A DNA stretch of 64,000 nt from Silene latifolia (lineage: Eukaryota; Streptophyta; Magnoliopsida; Caryophyllales; Caryophyllaceae): assembly GCF_048544455.1 (NCBI RefSeq), contig NC_133530.1, positions 18,467,748 to 18,531,747 on the forward strand. Direction: 5' to 3'. Position 1 is the stretch's first letter, and every line of letters starts with the position of its first letter. Both the position numbers and the translations under genes were made by a program. This document shows positions 22,272 through 34,600 of the stretch, piece after piece. The notes below the pieces were generated by a model. The model was not told the origin of the DNA and did no database searches. It saw nothing but the letters and a program-made list of their open reading frames with translations.

Positions 22272-22802
22272 TAATAATAATTCTAGTCTTTTCCATCTGG
22301 ACCGAAAATTTCCTGCCAAGTCTTGAAAATATTGGACAGGAGACCATTGCACATCTCATAACATTGACTTAATTCTCTAATACCTTCTGGAGCTCTGTAT
22401 TAATTATTACTATCACTAAATGAGATGTACTCCCTATAAGATACTGTAGACTGTAGTAATTTTTTAAAAAACAAAAAATAACTAATTGAGTCACGAATTA
22501 GTCCTACACTAATGACCGGCTCTTTTATTGTTCATAATCCGTATTCATTTGCTAACCTGTTTTAGATAAGATTTTAAATTTTTGGTGGATTCAAACCGAC
22601 TTATATCACAGTATCACTAATCCATATGCAAACCCAATTTATATCTGTAACTTCAAAAATCATAGGGATTCATTGTATTTTTTTCTCAAATCCATATACT
22701 TGTTCCACGCTATAATCCAAAACTCAATCTGTAACTCACTTTGACAATAAATAAATAATTTTTTATATGGAAAAAAATTGAAATTTCAAGTATATTAAAG
22801 CC
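22272..22802. other. Intergenic DNA, nothing recognised
   Basis: AT-rich sequence between the Helitron end and the Harbinger-like MITE, with no coding or RNA signal that I can support. Confidence 0.5.
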
Positions 22803-23017
22803 TAAGGCCCTGTTCTTTTGGACTTAATTTCAGTTCTAATAAGTTGATTCGATTCGATTCAGCTCAATTGATTCGATTGATTCGGCTCCATTGATTCGAT
22901 TCGATTCGATTCAGATCAGATCGATTGATTCGATTCATTTCATTTCAACATTACTATTATTATTCTTATTGATATCATTATTATTATTTTTATATTAACG
23001 TATTTAATATTATTATT

Positions 23018-23583
23018 TGATGGGGCATATTCTGCACCGCTGACCCAGTCAACATATTGAGCAAGGTCAAGGGTATCCACAGCAAAGTCAACGACTCAGA
23101 CAGTCTAGCCGACGGAGCCCATCGGCCTGTCACTTGGGTCTCGGCCGACAACTTTTCGGTAGGGGCACATATCCGCGTACTCATATCCAAGACCCTCGGC
23201 GAGCCTGCCACAGGTCCATCGGCCGAGGGTACAACGGTCTTTCCACCTGATAGCCATTTGGCCACTTGGCCACTACGTGACAAAAGGTGAATGCCTATAA
23301 ATACTCCTCAACCTTCATTGAGGAAAGGATCCACAAATTGACCTAATAACCACTATTCATCTGGTAATATCTTCCTTATCTCTCTACAATACACTCTTAG
23401 CCAAGTTACAACGACTTCTCTCTAAGTTTACTGACTTGAGCGTCGGAGTGAGTACGCTCGGCCAAAGCCGAGCCCTCAGTTTGTTCATCGTTTCAGGAGA
23501 CCGCAAGGAGGATTCAAGCAAAGACATCATTCTACGGGCTACGAGTGGTAACAAATATCTGCTCTGGAATTACACCCGGAACA
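23018..23583 (+). repeat. 5' LTR of the Tat-like element
   Basis: 566 bp; TATAAATA at 23296-23303. It matches the 3' LTR closely from about 23215 onwards, but the first 200 bp differ in a cluster of small changes, many of them CGGC/CTA exchanges. Confidence 0.9.
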
Positions 23584-23585
23584 AT

Positions 23586-23603
23586 TGGCGCCGTCTGTGG
23601 GAA
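23586..23603 (+). other. Primer-binding site of the Tat-like element
   Basis: TGGCGCCGTCTGTGGGAA, two bases after the LTR. The first ten bases match the 3' end of plant tRNA-Asp and the rest is imperfect, as is usual in the Tat/Athila group. Confidence 0.8.
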
Positions 23604-23688
23604 AAGACACTAGAAGCTAGTCACATTCATTCCCAAACAACAAAAACAAAAACACAAGAAAAAAAACCCACCCAAAAAGCTAAGAAGA

Positions 23689-25350
23689 TGTCGAAACAAC
23701 AAGTAGTCGTGACCGACGAAATCGAGCTACACCAAGATGATACATTTCACCATTCTGGAGTAGTGCAACCCTCCACCGGCGGAGTAGTCCAACCGGAATT
23801 CGGAATGCCGATAACACCGGACACACCGCCGCCCATCAACCAGGTCACCATCATGGGACAGGTGGTTGACGTGGCAAAACTGAAGACACTCCTGGACCTA
23901 ATTGGGAGTACACCAGCTCACACAGGCACGCCGACACGAGTGGCGGAAGCCGCCCAGAGACCAGGGCCCGCAGCGTGACTTAAACTTGAACGGAGCACTT
24001 TGGAGGAGGCGGACCCTATCAAGACGCCGGAGGAGCCCAAAGTGGTCGTGGTAAACGTAAGTCCTTCTCGCACTCGGGAGAGGACATCGCCGCCGCAAAG
24101 ACCGACGAGGTACACCCCGGGGAACAGTGGAAGCCCGACTCAGAGAGTCGGAGAAGAAGCCCAAGCCGGAGAAGGAGTCCTTCCCGCTACGAGGAGAGAA
24201 GCCGGACCAGGAATGCGAGGAGTCGGTCGCCGCGTATCATCCGACACGTGGTCAAGCAGCCCCTCAGTGATTATGTCCTTGACACCGCCGTGCCAACTAG
24301 GCTGAAGTTGCCGGCGTTAACATACAAAGGAGATAGCGACCCAACCGACCACGCCGAGGCATTCGAGTCTTACATGTCGGTATGGGAGCAGCCCGATGAA
24401 GTCTGGTGCCGAGTCTTCCAGACAACTCTGCACGGGATGGCTCAGAATTGGTACAAGGGGCTTCCCGACGGCTCAATATACTGCTTCGCCGACCTAAGGG
24501 ACGCCTTCGTAGCCCAATACTCTTGCAACAAAAGAACGGCCGTGGAGACATCGGACCTCCTAACTATCAAACAAGAGGAGGGCGAGTCTCTACGAAGCTA
24601 TGTGAAAAGGTTCGATGGCAGGGTACAGCAGATTCGGGAGATCAACCCCGAACTGGCGGCTTTCGCACTGATGAAGGGCCTCCCAAAGGGAAACTTAAAA
24701 GACGAGCTCATCAAGCACGGGGGTTTGGGCCTGGATGCCGCCAGGAAGATGACCGATCAGGCCATCAAAGTAGAAGACTATCACCAGACTTGGGTAGGCC
24801 CCAGCGGGACTGAGCCCTCAGAAAAGAAGAGCCGCCGGGAGGAAAGCCCGGATGAAAGGCGCCGCGGCGACAATAGGTCACGGTCCACCAGGAAACAGAA
24901 CTCGACGGGCGCCGGGGGGAGTTCGGCACCATACTACCGAAAGCAGTACAATGATCACACCCCCCTGGTTGTATCCGCCGCAGAAGTCTTCGCCCTGAGC
25001 AAAAGCGAAGGTCAGAAGTGGGAAAGGCCCCCTAGGCCGAGGGGCGACGGTGACACAAGCCAATACTGCGAGTACCACGGCTACACCGGCCACTTAACAA
25101 ACGATTGCCGACATCTGAAAAATGCCATTGAGGAACTGATCCGGAAGGGGAGCCTACGCAAATATATTGCCAGAGGCCGAGGAACAGATGCCGACGGATC
25201 GAATAAGAAACCCGTCTTAGAACGGAAAGGAGTAATTAATGTCGTCATCGGGGGCAACGAGAACAGCGAGTCCACTCGTGGGTACAAACGGCACCTGAAC
25301 GAGCTATATCAAGCCGTCAACTTTGTGCCCAACTTAGCAACCCCCGCTTC
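23689..25350 (+). pseudogene. Tat-like gag
   Basis: A first frame starts at ATG 23689 (MSKQQVVVTDEIEL) and stops at 23978. The main capsid domain is in the frame 24248-26095, with LPALTYKGDSDPTDHAEAF, WYKGLPDGSIYCFADLRDAF and EGESLRSYVKRFDGRVQQI motifs of the retrotransposon gag family. A CHHC-type zinc knuckle, CEYHGYTGHLTNDC, lies near 25066-25107. An Arg-rich low-complexity stretch separates capsid and knuckle. Frame changes between 23978 and 24248 break the ORF. Confidence 0.85.
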
Positions 25351-26095
25351 CAACATCCCCGATATGACCATCGGGAAGAAGGACTACGAAGGAGTCGTCG
25401 CTCCTCACAGCGACCCACTTACAGTCCACCTGGACATAGCCAACCACTTGGTGAAGAGGTGCCTAATTGACACAGGCGCTTACACAAATATTATGTACGG
25501 AGAATGCTTTCTTAGCCTCGGTCTGAAGGTTGAAGACTTGACCCCCTGCACCAGCCCGTTGTACGCCTTCTCGGGGCCGCATGGTACCCCGGGGTCAATC
25601 AGCCGCGTAATGTTCGGAGAGCGAGGTGCAGCCAAGAACGTTATGTCGGAATTCGTGGTCATCGATGGTTCATCCGCCTACAACGTCCTCATAGGCCGAG
25701 ACACCCTGAGTGAGGCTGACGCGGTGATGTCCATCCGGGCCCTGACATTGATGTATGTCTCGGACCGGGGGGAAGCGCATAAACTCGTCTCGAAGAACGA
25801 GAGCGATGAGGTGGTGAATATCCAAGTATCCGCCAGAGGGTGCAACCTGCAATCCTTCAAAGCGGCGAAGAAATCAGAAAAGGGGAAGAGCCCATCCTTA
25901 CGACAGGATGGCGAACACACGGATACCACCGTCGGCATGGTAGAAGGAGCGGAGACCGAGGAGGTAGAGATTGACCCAGGCCGCACTGTGACTATCGGTG
26001 TCGACCGGAACCCAAGTTCGAGCCGCTCTCCTAGATCCGCCGAGGGAAAACAAAGACGTCTTCGCCTACTCGGCCGGCCGAAATGCCAGGCGTGA
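25351..26095 (+). pseudogene. Tat-like aspartic protease
   Basis: In the same frame as gag: KRCLIDTGAYTNIMY (active-site Asp-Thr-Gly near 25467) followed by YNVLIGRDTLSEADAV near 25680, the order of a retropepsin. The segment after it is acidic and leads into RT, but the frame is lost at about 26000-26090. Confidence 0.85.
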
Positions 26096-27163
26096 GCCGG
26101 GAGGTAATCATTCACAAGCTAAACGTACTCCCCACCGCTCGCCCTGTCAAGCAAAGGATGAGAAACTCCTCAGCCGAGAAAGATGACGCCATCAAAGCCG
26201 AGGTAGATAAATTACTAGCAGCGGGCTTTATTATGCCTTGTACTTATCCTGAGTGGTTAGCCAACGTCGTGATGGTGAAGAAATCATCGGGGGCATGGAG
26301 AATGTGCGTAGATTTTACCAACCTTAATAAAGCATGCCCCAAGGATTGTTACCCTTTGCCTCGGATAGATAGCTTAATCGACGCCACGGCAGGCTACACC
26401 ATGCCGAGCCTCGCTAGACGCCTTCTCGGGATATCACCAGGTATTCATGGATGAGGAGGACATGCCTAAATGCGCATTCATCACCGCGAACGGCACATAC
26501 ATGTACAAAATGATGCCGTTTGGTTTGAAAAACGCCGGTGCAACGTACACCAGACTGGTGGACAAGGTGTTCCAAAGTCAAAAAGGGCGAAACATTGAGG
26601 CTTACGTCGACGACGCTATTGTGAAAAGCAAGTCTGACAGCGAGCACCTGGCCGATTTACGGGAAACGTTTTGTTCACTAAGGAAATACAAGATGAAGCT
26701 CAACCCAATGAAGTGCAACTTTGGTGTCCGGGCAGGTAAATTCCTCGGTGTACTCGTCAGTGCCAGAGGCATTGATGCCAATCCAGATAAAGTCCAAGCA
26801 ATCCTAAATCTGCCGGAACCAAGGAATCGAAAAGAGGTTATGATGCTGACCGGGAGAATGGCGGCTCTAGCCCGCTTCATCTCTCGGTCAGCCGACAAGA
26901 GCACCCCATTCTTCAAAGTGTTGAAGGGGAATAAAGACTTCAGCTGGGGGGAGGAACAGAGCACAGCTTTCAAGCAACTAAAAGATCATCTTCAGACTCT
27001 CCCCACTCTGTCCAGGCCGATGCTGGGGGAGACGCTATACTTATACATAGCAGTTACCTCGGCCACGGTCAGTGCCGTGATCATCAGGGAAGAAGAAAAA
27101 CAGCAACACCCAATCTACTTTGTCAGCCATACACATTGCCGGCCGAGAGGAATTACCCGCTAA
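26083..27163 (+). pseudogene. Tat-like reverse transcriptase and RNase H
   Basis: Two overlapping frames: 26083-26454 with KKSSGAWRMCVDFTNLNKACP, and 26447-27163 with YKMMPFGLKNAGATY, the active-site YVDD (near 26604-26615) and LGVLVSARGIDANPDK. The RT-associated RNase H region (PFFKVLKGNKDFSW, YLYIAVTSATVSAVI) ends the second frame. The frame change near 26410-26420 coincides with a CGCTAG sequence where conserved RT spacing suggests a GCCG-type motif was present. See the finding on sequence errors. Confidence 0.9.
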
Positions 27164-27951
27164 TTGAAAAAAGCGACTTTCGCCGTAAATGTCGTTGCCG
27201 CAAGGAAGTTAAAACCCTACTTGACGCACACACCCGTGACGGTCCTAACCGACCAACCACCGGAAAAAGCTTTGGAGAAATTCGAACAATCCAGAGGCTT
27301 ATCAAATGGGCAGTGGAACTCTCCGGTTTCGGCATTCAAGACAAACCAAGGCCCTCGATAAAGGGACAAGCACTTGCATTTCTGGCCGAATGCACATATC
27401 AAGAAGAACCAAACCCAGGCGTATGGGAGGTTTACACCGACGGCTCCTCCACGACGAACAGCTCGGGAGCCGGCATCCTTATCATCAGCCCAAACGGAGA
27501 CGAGTTTGAGTACGCCTTGAAATTTACCTTCTCGGCCTCGAACAACGAGTCCGAATACGAAGCGGTGATAACCGGAGTCGAGATGGCCAGAGCCGCCGGA
27601 GCAGAACACATTGTGTTGAAGACAGACTCACTTTTGGTTACTAACCAAATCAGAGGAGAGTTTGAGGCTCGGGATGACGGGATGGTAAGATACCTGGAAA
27701 GGGTAAAAGCTGACATAGCCAAATTGAAATCTTTCCAAATCCAATGTGTCCCCGGTGTCCGAAAAACAACCGAGCCGACGCTCTCTCAAAACTTGCCACC
27801 AACCGTCAAGAACGTCCACCAACCGTCGGTAGACATCAGGAATGCGAAAAGCATCACTGAGACCATCGGCATGGTGGGGGACGTGGAAGCCGAGACGACG
27901 TGGATGACTCCGATAATGAAATACAAACTCACAAGTGAGTTCTTGGGATAA
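27164..27951 (+). pseudogene. Tat-like archaeal-type RNase H
   Basis: WEVYTDGSSTTNSSGAGI, NNESEYEAVITGVEMA and VLKTDSLLVTNQI supply the D, E, D residues of a second, type-I RNase H domain, placed between the RT/RNase H and the integrase. This extra domain is a defining trait of the Tat clade among Ty3/gypsy elements. Frame changes flank it on both sides; the one near 27170 is an A-run length difference. Confidence 0.85.
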
Positions 27952-29135
27952 CCGCAATCTCTCGGCTAAGCTCAAAAGGATCGCCGCTGTGTACTTGGTA
28001 TTCGAAGGGGAATCGTATGTATGGAAGGTCCGTAATAAGACCACTCTTGAAATGTGTCGGTCCGACCGACGCAGAGCTAATACTGACAGAGATTCACGAG
28101 GGCATATGCGGACACCACATGGGGGCAAGAACACTAGCCCACAAAGCTCTCCGAGCCGGCTACTTCTGGCCCACCATGCTCCAAGATTCCGTAACGAAGA
28201 CCAAGAGGTGCACGAATCGCGGATGCATGCCCCGGTGATACATGCTCCTTCCCGAGACCTACAACCGGTGCTTAGCCCCCTTCCTTTCGCGATGGGGATG
28301 GATATGCTAGGGCCGTTTCCAACGGCCTCCGGAGGAAGGAAGTTCTTGATCGTCGCCGTTGATTACTTCACCAAATGGGTTGAAGTCGTAGCGATCGGCA
28401 AAGACCACAGCGGCCGTCAGAAAGGTAATCTGGGAGAATGTTATAACCCGTTTTGGTTTGCCCCAAGTCATGGTATTTGACCATGGCCGAGAATTTTGGA
28501 GCGACCTGATAATGAGCTGGTTAGAAGAGCTTGGCATCAAGTATGCGTACTCCTCCGTCTGCCACCCACAGAGCAACGGACAGGCGGAGGCAGCCAATAA
28601 GACAATCCTCAACGGTTTGAAGAAGACAGTGGAAGACCTTAAAGGAAGATGGGCCGATGAGCTACCCGGCGTCCTGTGGTCCCTACGGACCACCGAGAAA
28701 GAAGCAACGGGGTACACTCCCTTCCACTTAGTCTACGGATCCGAAGCAGTCCTACCAATTGAAGCGACGGTGCCAACATTCAGAACGGCTACCTTTAACC
28801 CGGTCGAAAATGAGGAAGGCCTTAAAGCCTCCCTGGATCTAGTCGAAGAAAGCCGAGATACAGCACGCCTCAACTTGGCAGTATACCAAAACCGGATGAG
28901 AAGAGCCTACAACCAAAGAGTCCACAAGAGGGACTTAAAAGTAGGAGATCTAGTCCTAAGAAAGTCGGCCGCCACCAACAAAGGAAATATTCATGGTAAA
29001 CTAACGGCCAACTGGGAGGGTCCCTACAAGGTGGTTGAAGAAATGAGGCCGGGTACATACCGGCTGACAGACATGGAGGGTGTGCCTTTGATGAGCCATT
29101 GGAACACCGACAACTTAAGAAAGTACTTTGTATAG
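27935..29135 (+). pseudogene. Tat-like integrase
   Basis: The N-terminal HHCC zinc finger is in the frame 28017-28238 (HEGICGHHMGARTLAHKALRAG-type spacing, then C..C). The core starts in the frame ending at 28480 (FAMGMDMLGPFPT, VDYFTKWVEVVAI) and continues in 28458-29135 (VFDHGREFWS, HPQSNGQAEAANKT), giving the D, D and E residues. The C-terminal part has the GPYKVVEEMRPGTYRL motif near the end. At least two frame changes break it. Confidence 0.85.
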
Positions 29136-29241
29136 CGGCGGAAGTGTCTAAACCCAATGTGGACACCCCAACGCGTGATCTTAAATGAAGAAACAACCAA
29201 ATTTCCCATCCAAGTGCTTGTCCCCTCCATAATTGCCACCC

Positions 29242-29715
29242 GGAGAGAAGAATTGCTATCGAGCCATAACCCCAGTTACCTCGGCAATTGGCTGAGAGCG
29301 ACGGGGACACAATGACCGGTACGCTAGAAGAATTGCTATCGAGCCATAACCCCAGTTACCTCGGCGATTGGTCGAGAGCGACGGGGACACAATGACCGAT
29401 ACGCTAGAAGAATTGCTATCGAGCCATAACCCCGATTACCTCGGCAATTGGCCGAGAGCGACGGGGACACAATGACCGGTACGCTAGAAGAATTGCTATC
29501 GAGCCATAACCCCAGTTACCTCGGCAATTGGCTGAGAGCGACGGGGACACAATGACCGGTACGCTAGAAGAATTGCTATCGAGCCATAACCCCAGTTACC
29601 TCGGCAATTGGCTGAGAGCGACGGGGACACAATGACCGGTACGCTAGAAGAATTGCTATCAAGCCGTAACCCCGATTACCTCGGCTAATTAACAGCCGAG
29701 AGCGACGGGGACACA
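29242..29715 (+). repeat. 80-bp tandem repeat, six copies, in the 3' region of the Tat-like element
   Basis: The landmark AATTGCTATC recurs at 29251, 29331, 29411, 29491, 29571 and 29651, exactly 80 bp apart. Each unit includes GAGCCATAACCCC, TTACCTCGGC and GAGAGCGACGGGGACACA. Copies differ by a few substitutions; the last is slightly changed. It begins about 110 bp after pol. Confidence 0.95.
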
Positions 29716-30058
29716 TCGGTCAAAAACGTCAAAAACGTTACAGTTAAAGACATGCGTTCAAACCGCCTCGGCCATACCAAAGGTAAAAATGAAGGCACTC
29801 AATTAATAAAAGACAAGACAAAAACTTTGTTAAAAATGATCGAAAGAAGAATACAGACGACGGCCGTCCCCACAGGGGTAAGCCTAAACACAACCTACCA
29901 AGAGAGTTTTTACAAACGAAGAAAAGAAAAGCAAAAGATTACAAGCATATCAATTGAAGCGCCAAAAGATGGCAGGGAGGAAAGGCTCAATAGTTGGCCC
30001 CCGAACAGCTGAGGCTATCCGAGATGCCGGGTGAGTCTGGTGACGACCGCCCGTCTCC
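29716..30058. other. Spacer between tandem repeat and antisense gene
   Basis: An 86-codon plus-strand frame (29752-30012) is present but has no recognisable motif. It is probably the 3' untranslated region of the antisense gene. Confidence 0.4.
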
Positions 30059-32536
30059 CTATGCCTGTTGCTGCCCTCCATCGGAAGCAGCAGCATCATC
30101 TTTGGTGGCCGGCTTTGGAGAAGGCTCGTCATTCCCGGCCGTCTTGGCCTCCTCTGCATCATAGGCCGCCTTGGCCAACGCTATCTGAGCCGCCTTCGCC
30201 GCCTCCGCCTTATCAGTAGCCGCTGCTTCGGCAGCTTCAGCCATCTCATCCAGGAGCTGGTCATATTTATCCCACGGGAAAGTACCGTCGGGGACGAGCT
30301 TTCTGATTGCCTCCTTGGCCGCCTCCTCGGCCTGGTCCCGGAATTGAACGCACATTTTAGGGAGGAGATCATCTTGAAGCATGTCAATATCCTTCTTCTT
30401 TTGAGCAAGGATAGCCTGTGCGTCCCTAAGCGCCTCCGCCTCCTTCTGGAACAGATCCTGCCACTCGTCCCTCTTGGCAACCACGGCGTCGTAGGCACCC
30501 TTATACCTCTCCAGCTCATCCATCATCTTGGCCGTGGCGCCATCAGCCTCCTCAACTTTGGCCCTCTCGGCCCCCAGCAGCTTCTCAGCCTCTTCCGCAC
30601 GCTTCTCGGCAGCACGAAGATCCAGCTTAGCCTTCCCGGCTTCCCCTCTCGCAGCAGAGAGATCAAGCTTGAGCTTTGCAATCAGTGGCGCAGATTGGGC
30701 CGCGGCCTTTTCCTGCTCCATGATGAGGGAGGCGGCTAGACGGCTCCATCTCCCCAACCTCTTATATATTTTCTCACCCTCCGCCACGAGCTCGGTGGGA
30801 GTAACCTTCGGGGGTGAGGAGTCAACGGTGACATTCCCGTCACCCGCCTTCTCAATCACCTTCTCAGGCTGCTTCCCTACTTGCCGTTCAGTGAGAACGC
30901 CGGCTGCCGATGATGGATCTACAAAAAATTTACACAGGGCATCCATGTCACCGTGCATTGACACATCAGAAAGCCTGTCATCAGGAACGTCCAACGAACC
31001 GGCTAAATCCGAACCACAAGTTAGATCCGTACCAGTTTGGACCCTCTTAGATGGAGGGTCGGTGGAGGTGCATCTCCCCCAAGAACGGTGGAGGCAGGCG
31101 GTGGGTCTTTCCTCTTCTTCGGAGAAGGGACCTTAGCAGCGGTCACCTCCTCCTCAGTAATGTTGATCACCTCCACATGATCCTTTTGGGCCACCGGGGC
31201 CGAAGAGGGAGTTGGCATTGATACCGCCGCCGACTTGGACGCTGCCTTCTTCGATCTCTTCGGCACGCCTCCGAGAACCCGTGCCTGGGCCGTCTCCCGA
31301 TCCAACCCCCTCGTCTGCTTTTCCATGATTTCGTTGGGGGCTAGCCTGCGATCCTTCGAATCAGTCGTAGGACGCCGATTGATAACCTTCCCGTCCTTGT
31401 CAAGCCCTAGCCTCTTCAAGTCCTTCTCAGACAGATCCCGCCCAAACCGATCTGCAAGAAATCAAGCAAGAGTTACATAAAGGAAGTAAAACAAGGCTCT
31501 GAAAAAGGAACATAACAAGCAAAGGTGGGCCTCACACCGACCCCACTCACCCCAGTTGAGGGCCGGTATGAGGCCGACGCGGCAAAGCAGCTCATCTTGA
31601 AGAATAATCTGAGTCGGGGGAAGCCATCCATTCTCGGCATCAAACAGCTGCATCGCCCGCCTTTCATCCGCAGTAAGAGGTACAAACGAAGCGTCCATCT
31701 TAACCTTGCTACCCCGGGAGACGTGTTTCTCATACTCTTCCCGGGTCTCACACCGTAAGTGAACGGGGCTCTGGAAAGACCGAGGCAATGGGTAGTCCTC
31801 CGGCACTTGGACGTACACCCATCGCCCTTGCCAGTCTTTGCAAGAAGTAAGTTTGTTCACGGAGACGAGCCGCTCCGTCTCAGACGTACCACCCCACTTT
31901 GCCGGATTTTGACGGCCGAAGACTATGGAGGCGGCGAAACAAGTTCACTGATGGGACCTCCCCCCTGAAGAGACAGATCCATACAAAGCTGACTATCGTC
32001 CTGATGGCCAACGGATGCAGTTGGGCCACGGCAACGTTCATAGCTTTGACGATGGCCATGACGTGTTCATCCAAAGGAAACCGGAGCCCATACTCCAGGT
32101 GCCTAATATGCACGCCGATATGACCCGGGGGAGGACAGCAGACCGCCTGCCCCTCCTCAGGGATAACAATTTTATACCCCTCACCGAAGAAGAAATGATC
32201 TCCGAAAAGAGTCTCTCCGGAGCTGCTTGCGAATTTATTTGTAAATACACGGTCGAGGCCAGTCGTGCAGGCCTCACCATGATCCGGGATAGTCGTCCTC
32301 CCACCGTCAACGGGAGCCCCCTCCTCATCATCATTAACAGCATCAGCATCATCCTCGTCCTCCAACTCCTCCGAGAGAGGCAGGTCAACTACGGGAGGAG
32401 GAGACCTAGGGCCCTCAAACCTTAACGGAATAGCCTCTAGTATCTCCTCCTCGTCAAAACGCGACGGGGAACCCCCCGGCGCAGAAGTACTGGTCCCGGC
32501 ATCAACAGAAGACATGTTCGCAACAATTACTGACAA
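30059..32536 (-). pseudogene. Antisense additional ORF of the Tat-like element, with an intron
   Basis: Minus-strand coding region in three or four pieces. The first (32536-31880) begins MSVIVANMSSVDAG and contains HLEYGLRFPLDEHVM, QLHPLAIRTIVSF and PSVNLFRRLHSL, the pattern of the 'putative gypsy type transposon' proteins. It continues at 31860-31551 (NKLTSCKDWQGRWVYV). A GTGAGT donor at 31550-31545 and a TTGCAG acceptor at 31452 bound a 99-bp intron. The next exon has a basic, Ser/Pro-rich segment (31451-31021), then a long Ala/Glu/Lys coiled coil (30994-30059). A minus-strand TATAAATA at 32711-32718 lies about 190 bp before the likely start. Frame changes occur near 31870 and 31000. Antisense ORFs of this kind are known in Tat elements; their function is not. 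Confidence 0.75.
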
Positions 32537-33209
32537 AATAAAAGAAAATTTGTTTGATTACCTTGAAGAAATACACTCGCCGGATCAAAAACTCTGAAGA
32601 TTAGGAGAAATGGAAACCCTTGAGAGTTTAGAGAGATGAAGATTTTGGGAGAAAATTTTAGAAAATTTGAGGAAATGAAAGTAATGGCCAAAATCACGGA
32701 AGAACTGCCCTATTTATAGGGAAAAGCCCATGAAGAACGGCCAATCAGGGCACAGCCCATGAAGAGTTAACCAAACAGCGAACAGACACGTGTCAGACAT
32801 GCAACCACGGAATGTCAATCGTCGCAACAGTTAAATGTCAATCAATGCTACAGTTACCAAGCGTATTCAACACGCCCATTCACATCTCTTCACCCATTCA
32901 TCTCCCTCAGCAAATTCCTAGGTACCTGCTATCCGCCGGCCACATGATCGACAAAGCTGGGGAAGCACCACGGGGGCAACCAAAAATAACCTAAGCACTC
33001 CCACTGGTCTCGGCCAGCGTCACATTCTTTCCCACATCGGATACCCTTTACGCATCCATGTGGAGGGGGGATATGGCACGGCCTAACAAGAACCACGCCG
33101 ATGCATCAGAAGAAGTCGATACCAGAAATTTTGCAAAAATACTTACGCAGAATATACGCTCAACATACATCGGAGCCCATACCACGGCATAGACTACGCT
33201 GGGGCAAAT
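32537..33209. promoter_or_regulatory. Promoter region of the antisense ORF and 3' end of the Tat-like internal region
   Basis: Contains the symmetrical CCCTATTTATAGGG with a TATA box readable on both strands (32709-32722). The last bases before the 3' LTR (GGGGCAAAT, to 33209) take the polypurine-tract position, although the tract is short. Confidence 0.5.
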
Positions 33210-33775
33210 TGATGGGGCATATTCTCGCACCGCCGACCCAAATCAACATATTGAGCAAGGTCAAGGGTATCCACAAAGAAAGTCAACGACTCGATGGGCC
33301 TAGCCGACGGAGCCCATCTACTGTCACTGGGTCTCTACCGACAACCCGTCACCGGGCACATATCCGCGCACTCATATCCAAGACCCTCGGCGAGAGCCCG
33401 CCACAGTCCATCGGCCGAGGGTACAACGGTCTTTCCACCTGATAGCCATTTGGCCACTTGGCCACTACGTGACAAAAGGTGAATGCCTATAAATACTCCT
33501 CAACCTTCATTGAGGAAAGGATCCACAAATTGACCTAATAACCACTATTCATCTGGTAATATCTTCCTTATCTCTCTACAATACACTCTTAGCCAAGTTA
33601 CAACGACTTCTCTCTAAGTTTACTGACTTGAGCGTCGGAGTGAGTACGCTCGGCCAAAGCCGAGCCCTCAGTTTGTTCATCGTTTCAGGAGACCGCAAGG
33701 AGGATTCAAGCAAAGACATCATTCTACGGGCTACGAGTGGTAACAAATATCTGCTCTGGAATTACACCCGGAACA
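33210..33775 (+). repeat. 3' LTR of the Tat-like element
   Basis: 566 bp with TATAAATA at 33488-33495. The last 360 bp are virtually identical to the 5' LTR. Confidence 0.9.
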
Positions 33776-34086
33776 TTATTATTATTATATTATTATTATT
33801 ATTATATTTATTATATTACTATTATATTTATTAATAATTAATTCGTATTGTTTATATTATTATATTTATATTTAATATATTTATTATTACTATTATTATC
33901 GTCATTATTATTATTATTATATTATATTATATTTATTATTTTATTAATATATTCAATATTATTAATATTATTCATAACATATTTATTATTATTATTATTA
34001 TATTTAATATTATTATATTAATAAGTTATTATTTTATATTTATTATTTTATTAATATACTCATTATTATTAACATTATTAATCACA

Positions 34087-34125
<39 letters not shown>

Positions 34126-34600
34126 TTAATATTATTATATTAATAATTTATTATATTAGACCTATTATTATTATTATATTATTATTTATTTTTTAGTTAT
34201 TATTATTAATATATTGTATTATTATTATTAATAATTTTATCATTTATATTACTAATATATTATTATTATTATTACTATATTTATTATTATATTACTATTT
34301 TATTTTTTATATATCTTATTAGATTATTATTATTATTAGATTATATTAATATATTATTATTATTAATGAATAATATTATAATAGTATTTATTGTTAATAT
34401 TATTGGTATTATCTTTATTATAATATTTATTATTATTATTATTATTATTAATATTAATATAATCTTTTTATTATTATTTCAGTTCAGTTCAGATCAGTTC
34501 AGTTCAGTTCAGTTCAGTTCAGTTCAGCTCCATTAAGTTCAGTTCAGTTCAGTTCCATTAAGTTCAGTTCAGTTCAGTTCAGACAATTTCAGTCCCAAAG
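33776..34600. repeat. (TTA)n and (TTCAG)n simple-repeat tract
   Basis: About 700 bp of imperfect TTA/ATT repeats, then about 100 bp of AGTTC pentamer repeats near 34480-34580. It is the right-hand interior of the Harbinger-like MITE. Confidence 0.9.

Larger units (their letters stand above)
23018..33775 (+). mobile_element. Tat/Retand-like Ty3/gypsy LTR retrotransposon, complete
   Basis: LTRs 23018-23583 and 33210-33775, both 566 bp (TGATGGGG...CCGGAACA). Flanking TTATT at 23013-23017 and 33776-33780 fits a 5-bp duplication, although the site is itself a TTA repeat. The PBS begins TGGCGCCGTC (23586). Gag, protease, RT, RNase H, archaeal-type RNase H and integrase follow on the plus strand. 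Then come a 6 x 80-bp tandem repeat and an antisense gene before the 3' LTR. The second RNase H, the 3' tandem repeat and the antisense ORF are known marks of the Tat lineage (including Retand). Frameshifts make it non-coding as read. Confidence 0.9.

Noticed and set aside
29242-29715. Regular repeat that could suggest a CRISPR array
   Set aside because: The 80-bp units are contiguous, with no unique spacers, and lie in a plant retrotransposon.
30068-31136. Long plus-strand ORFs (223 and 202 codons)
   Set aside because: They are the complement of the Ala/Glu-rich antisense coiled coil; composition alone keeps them open.
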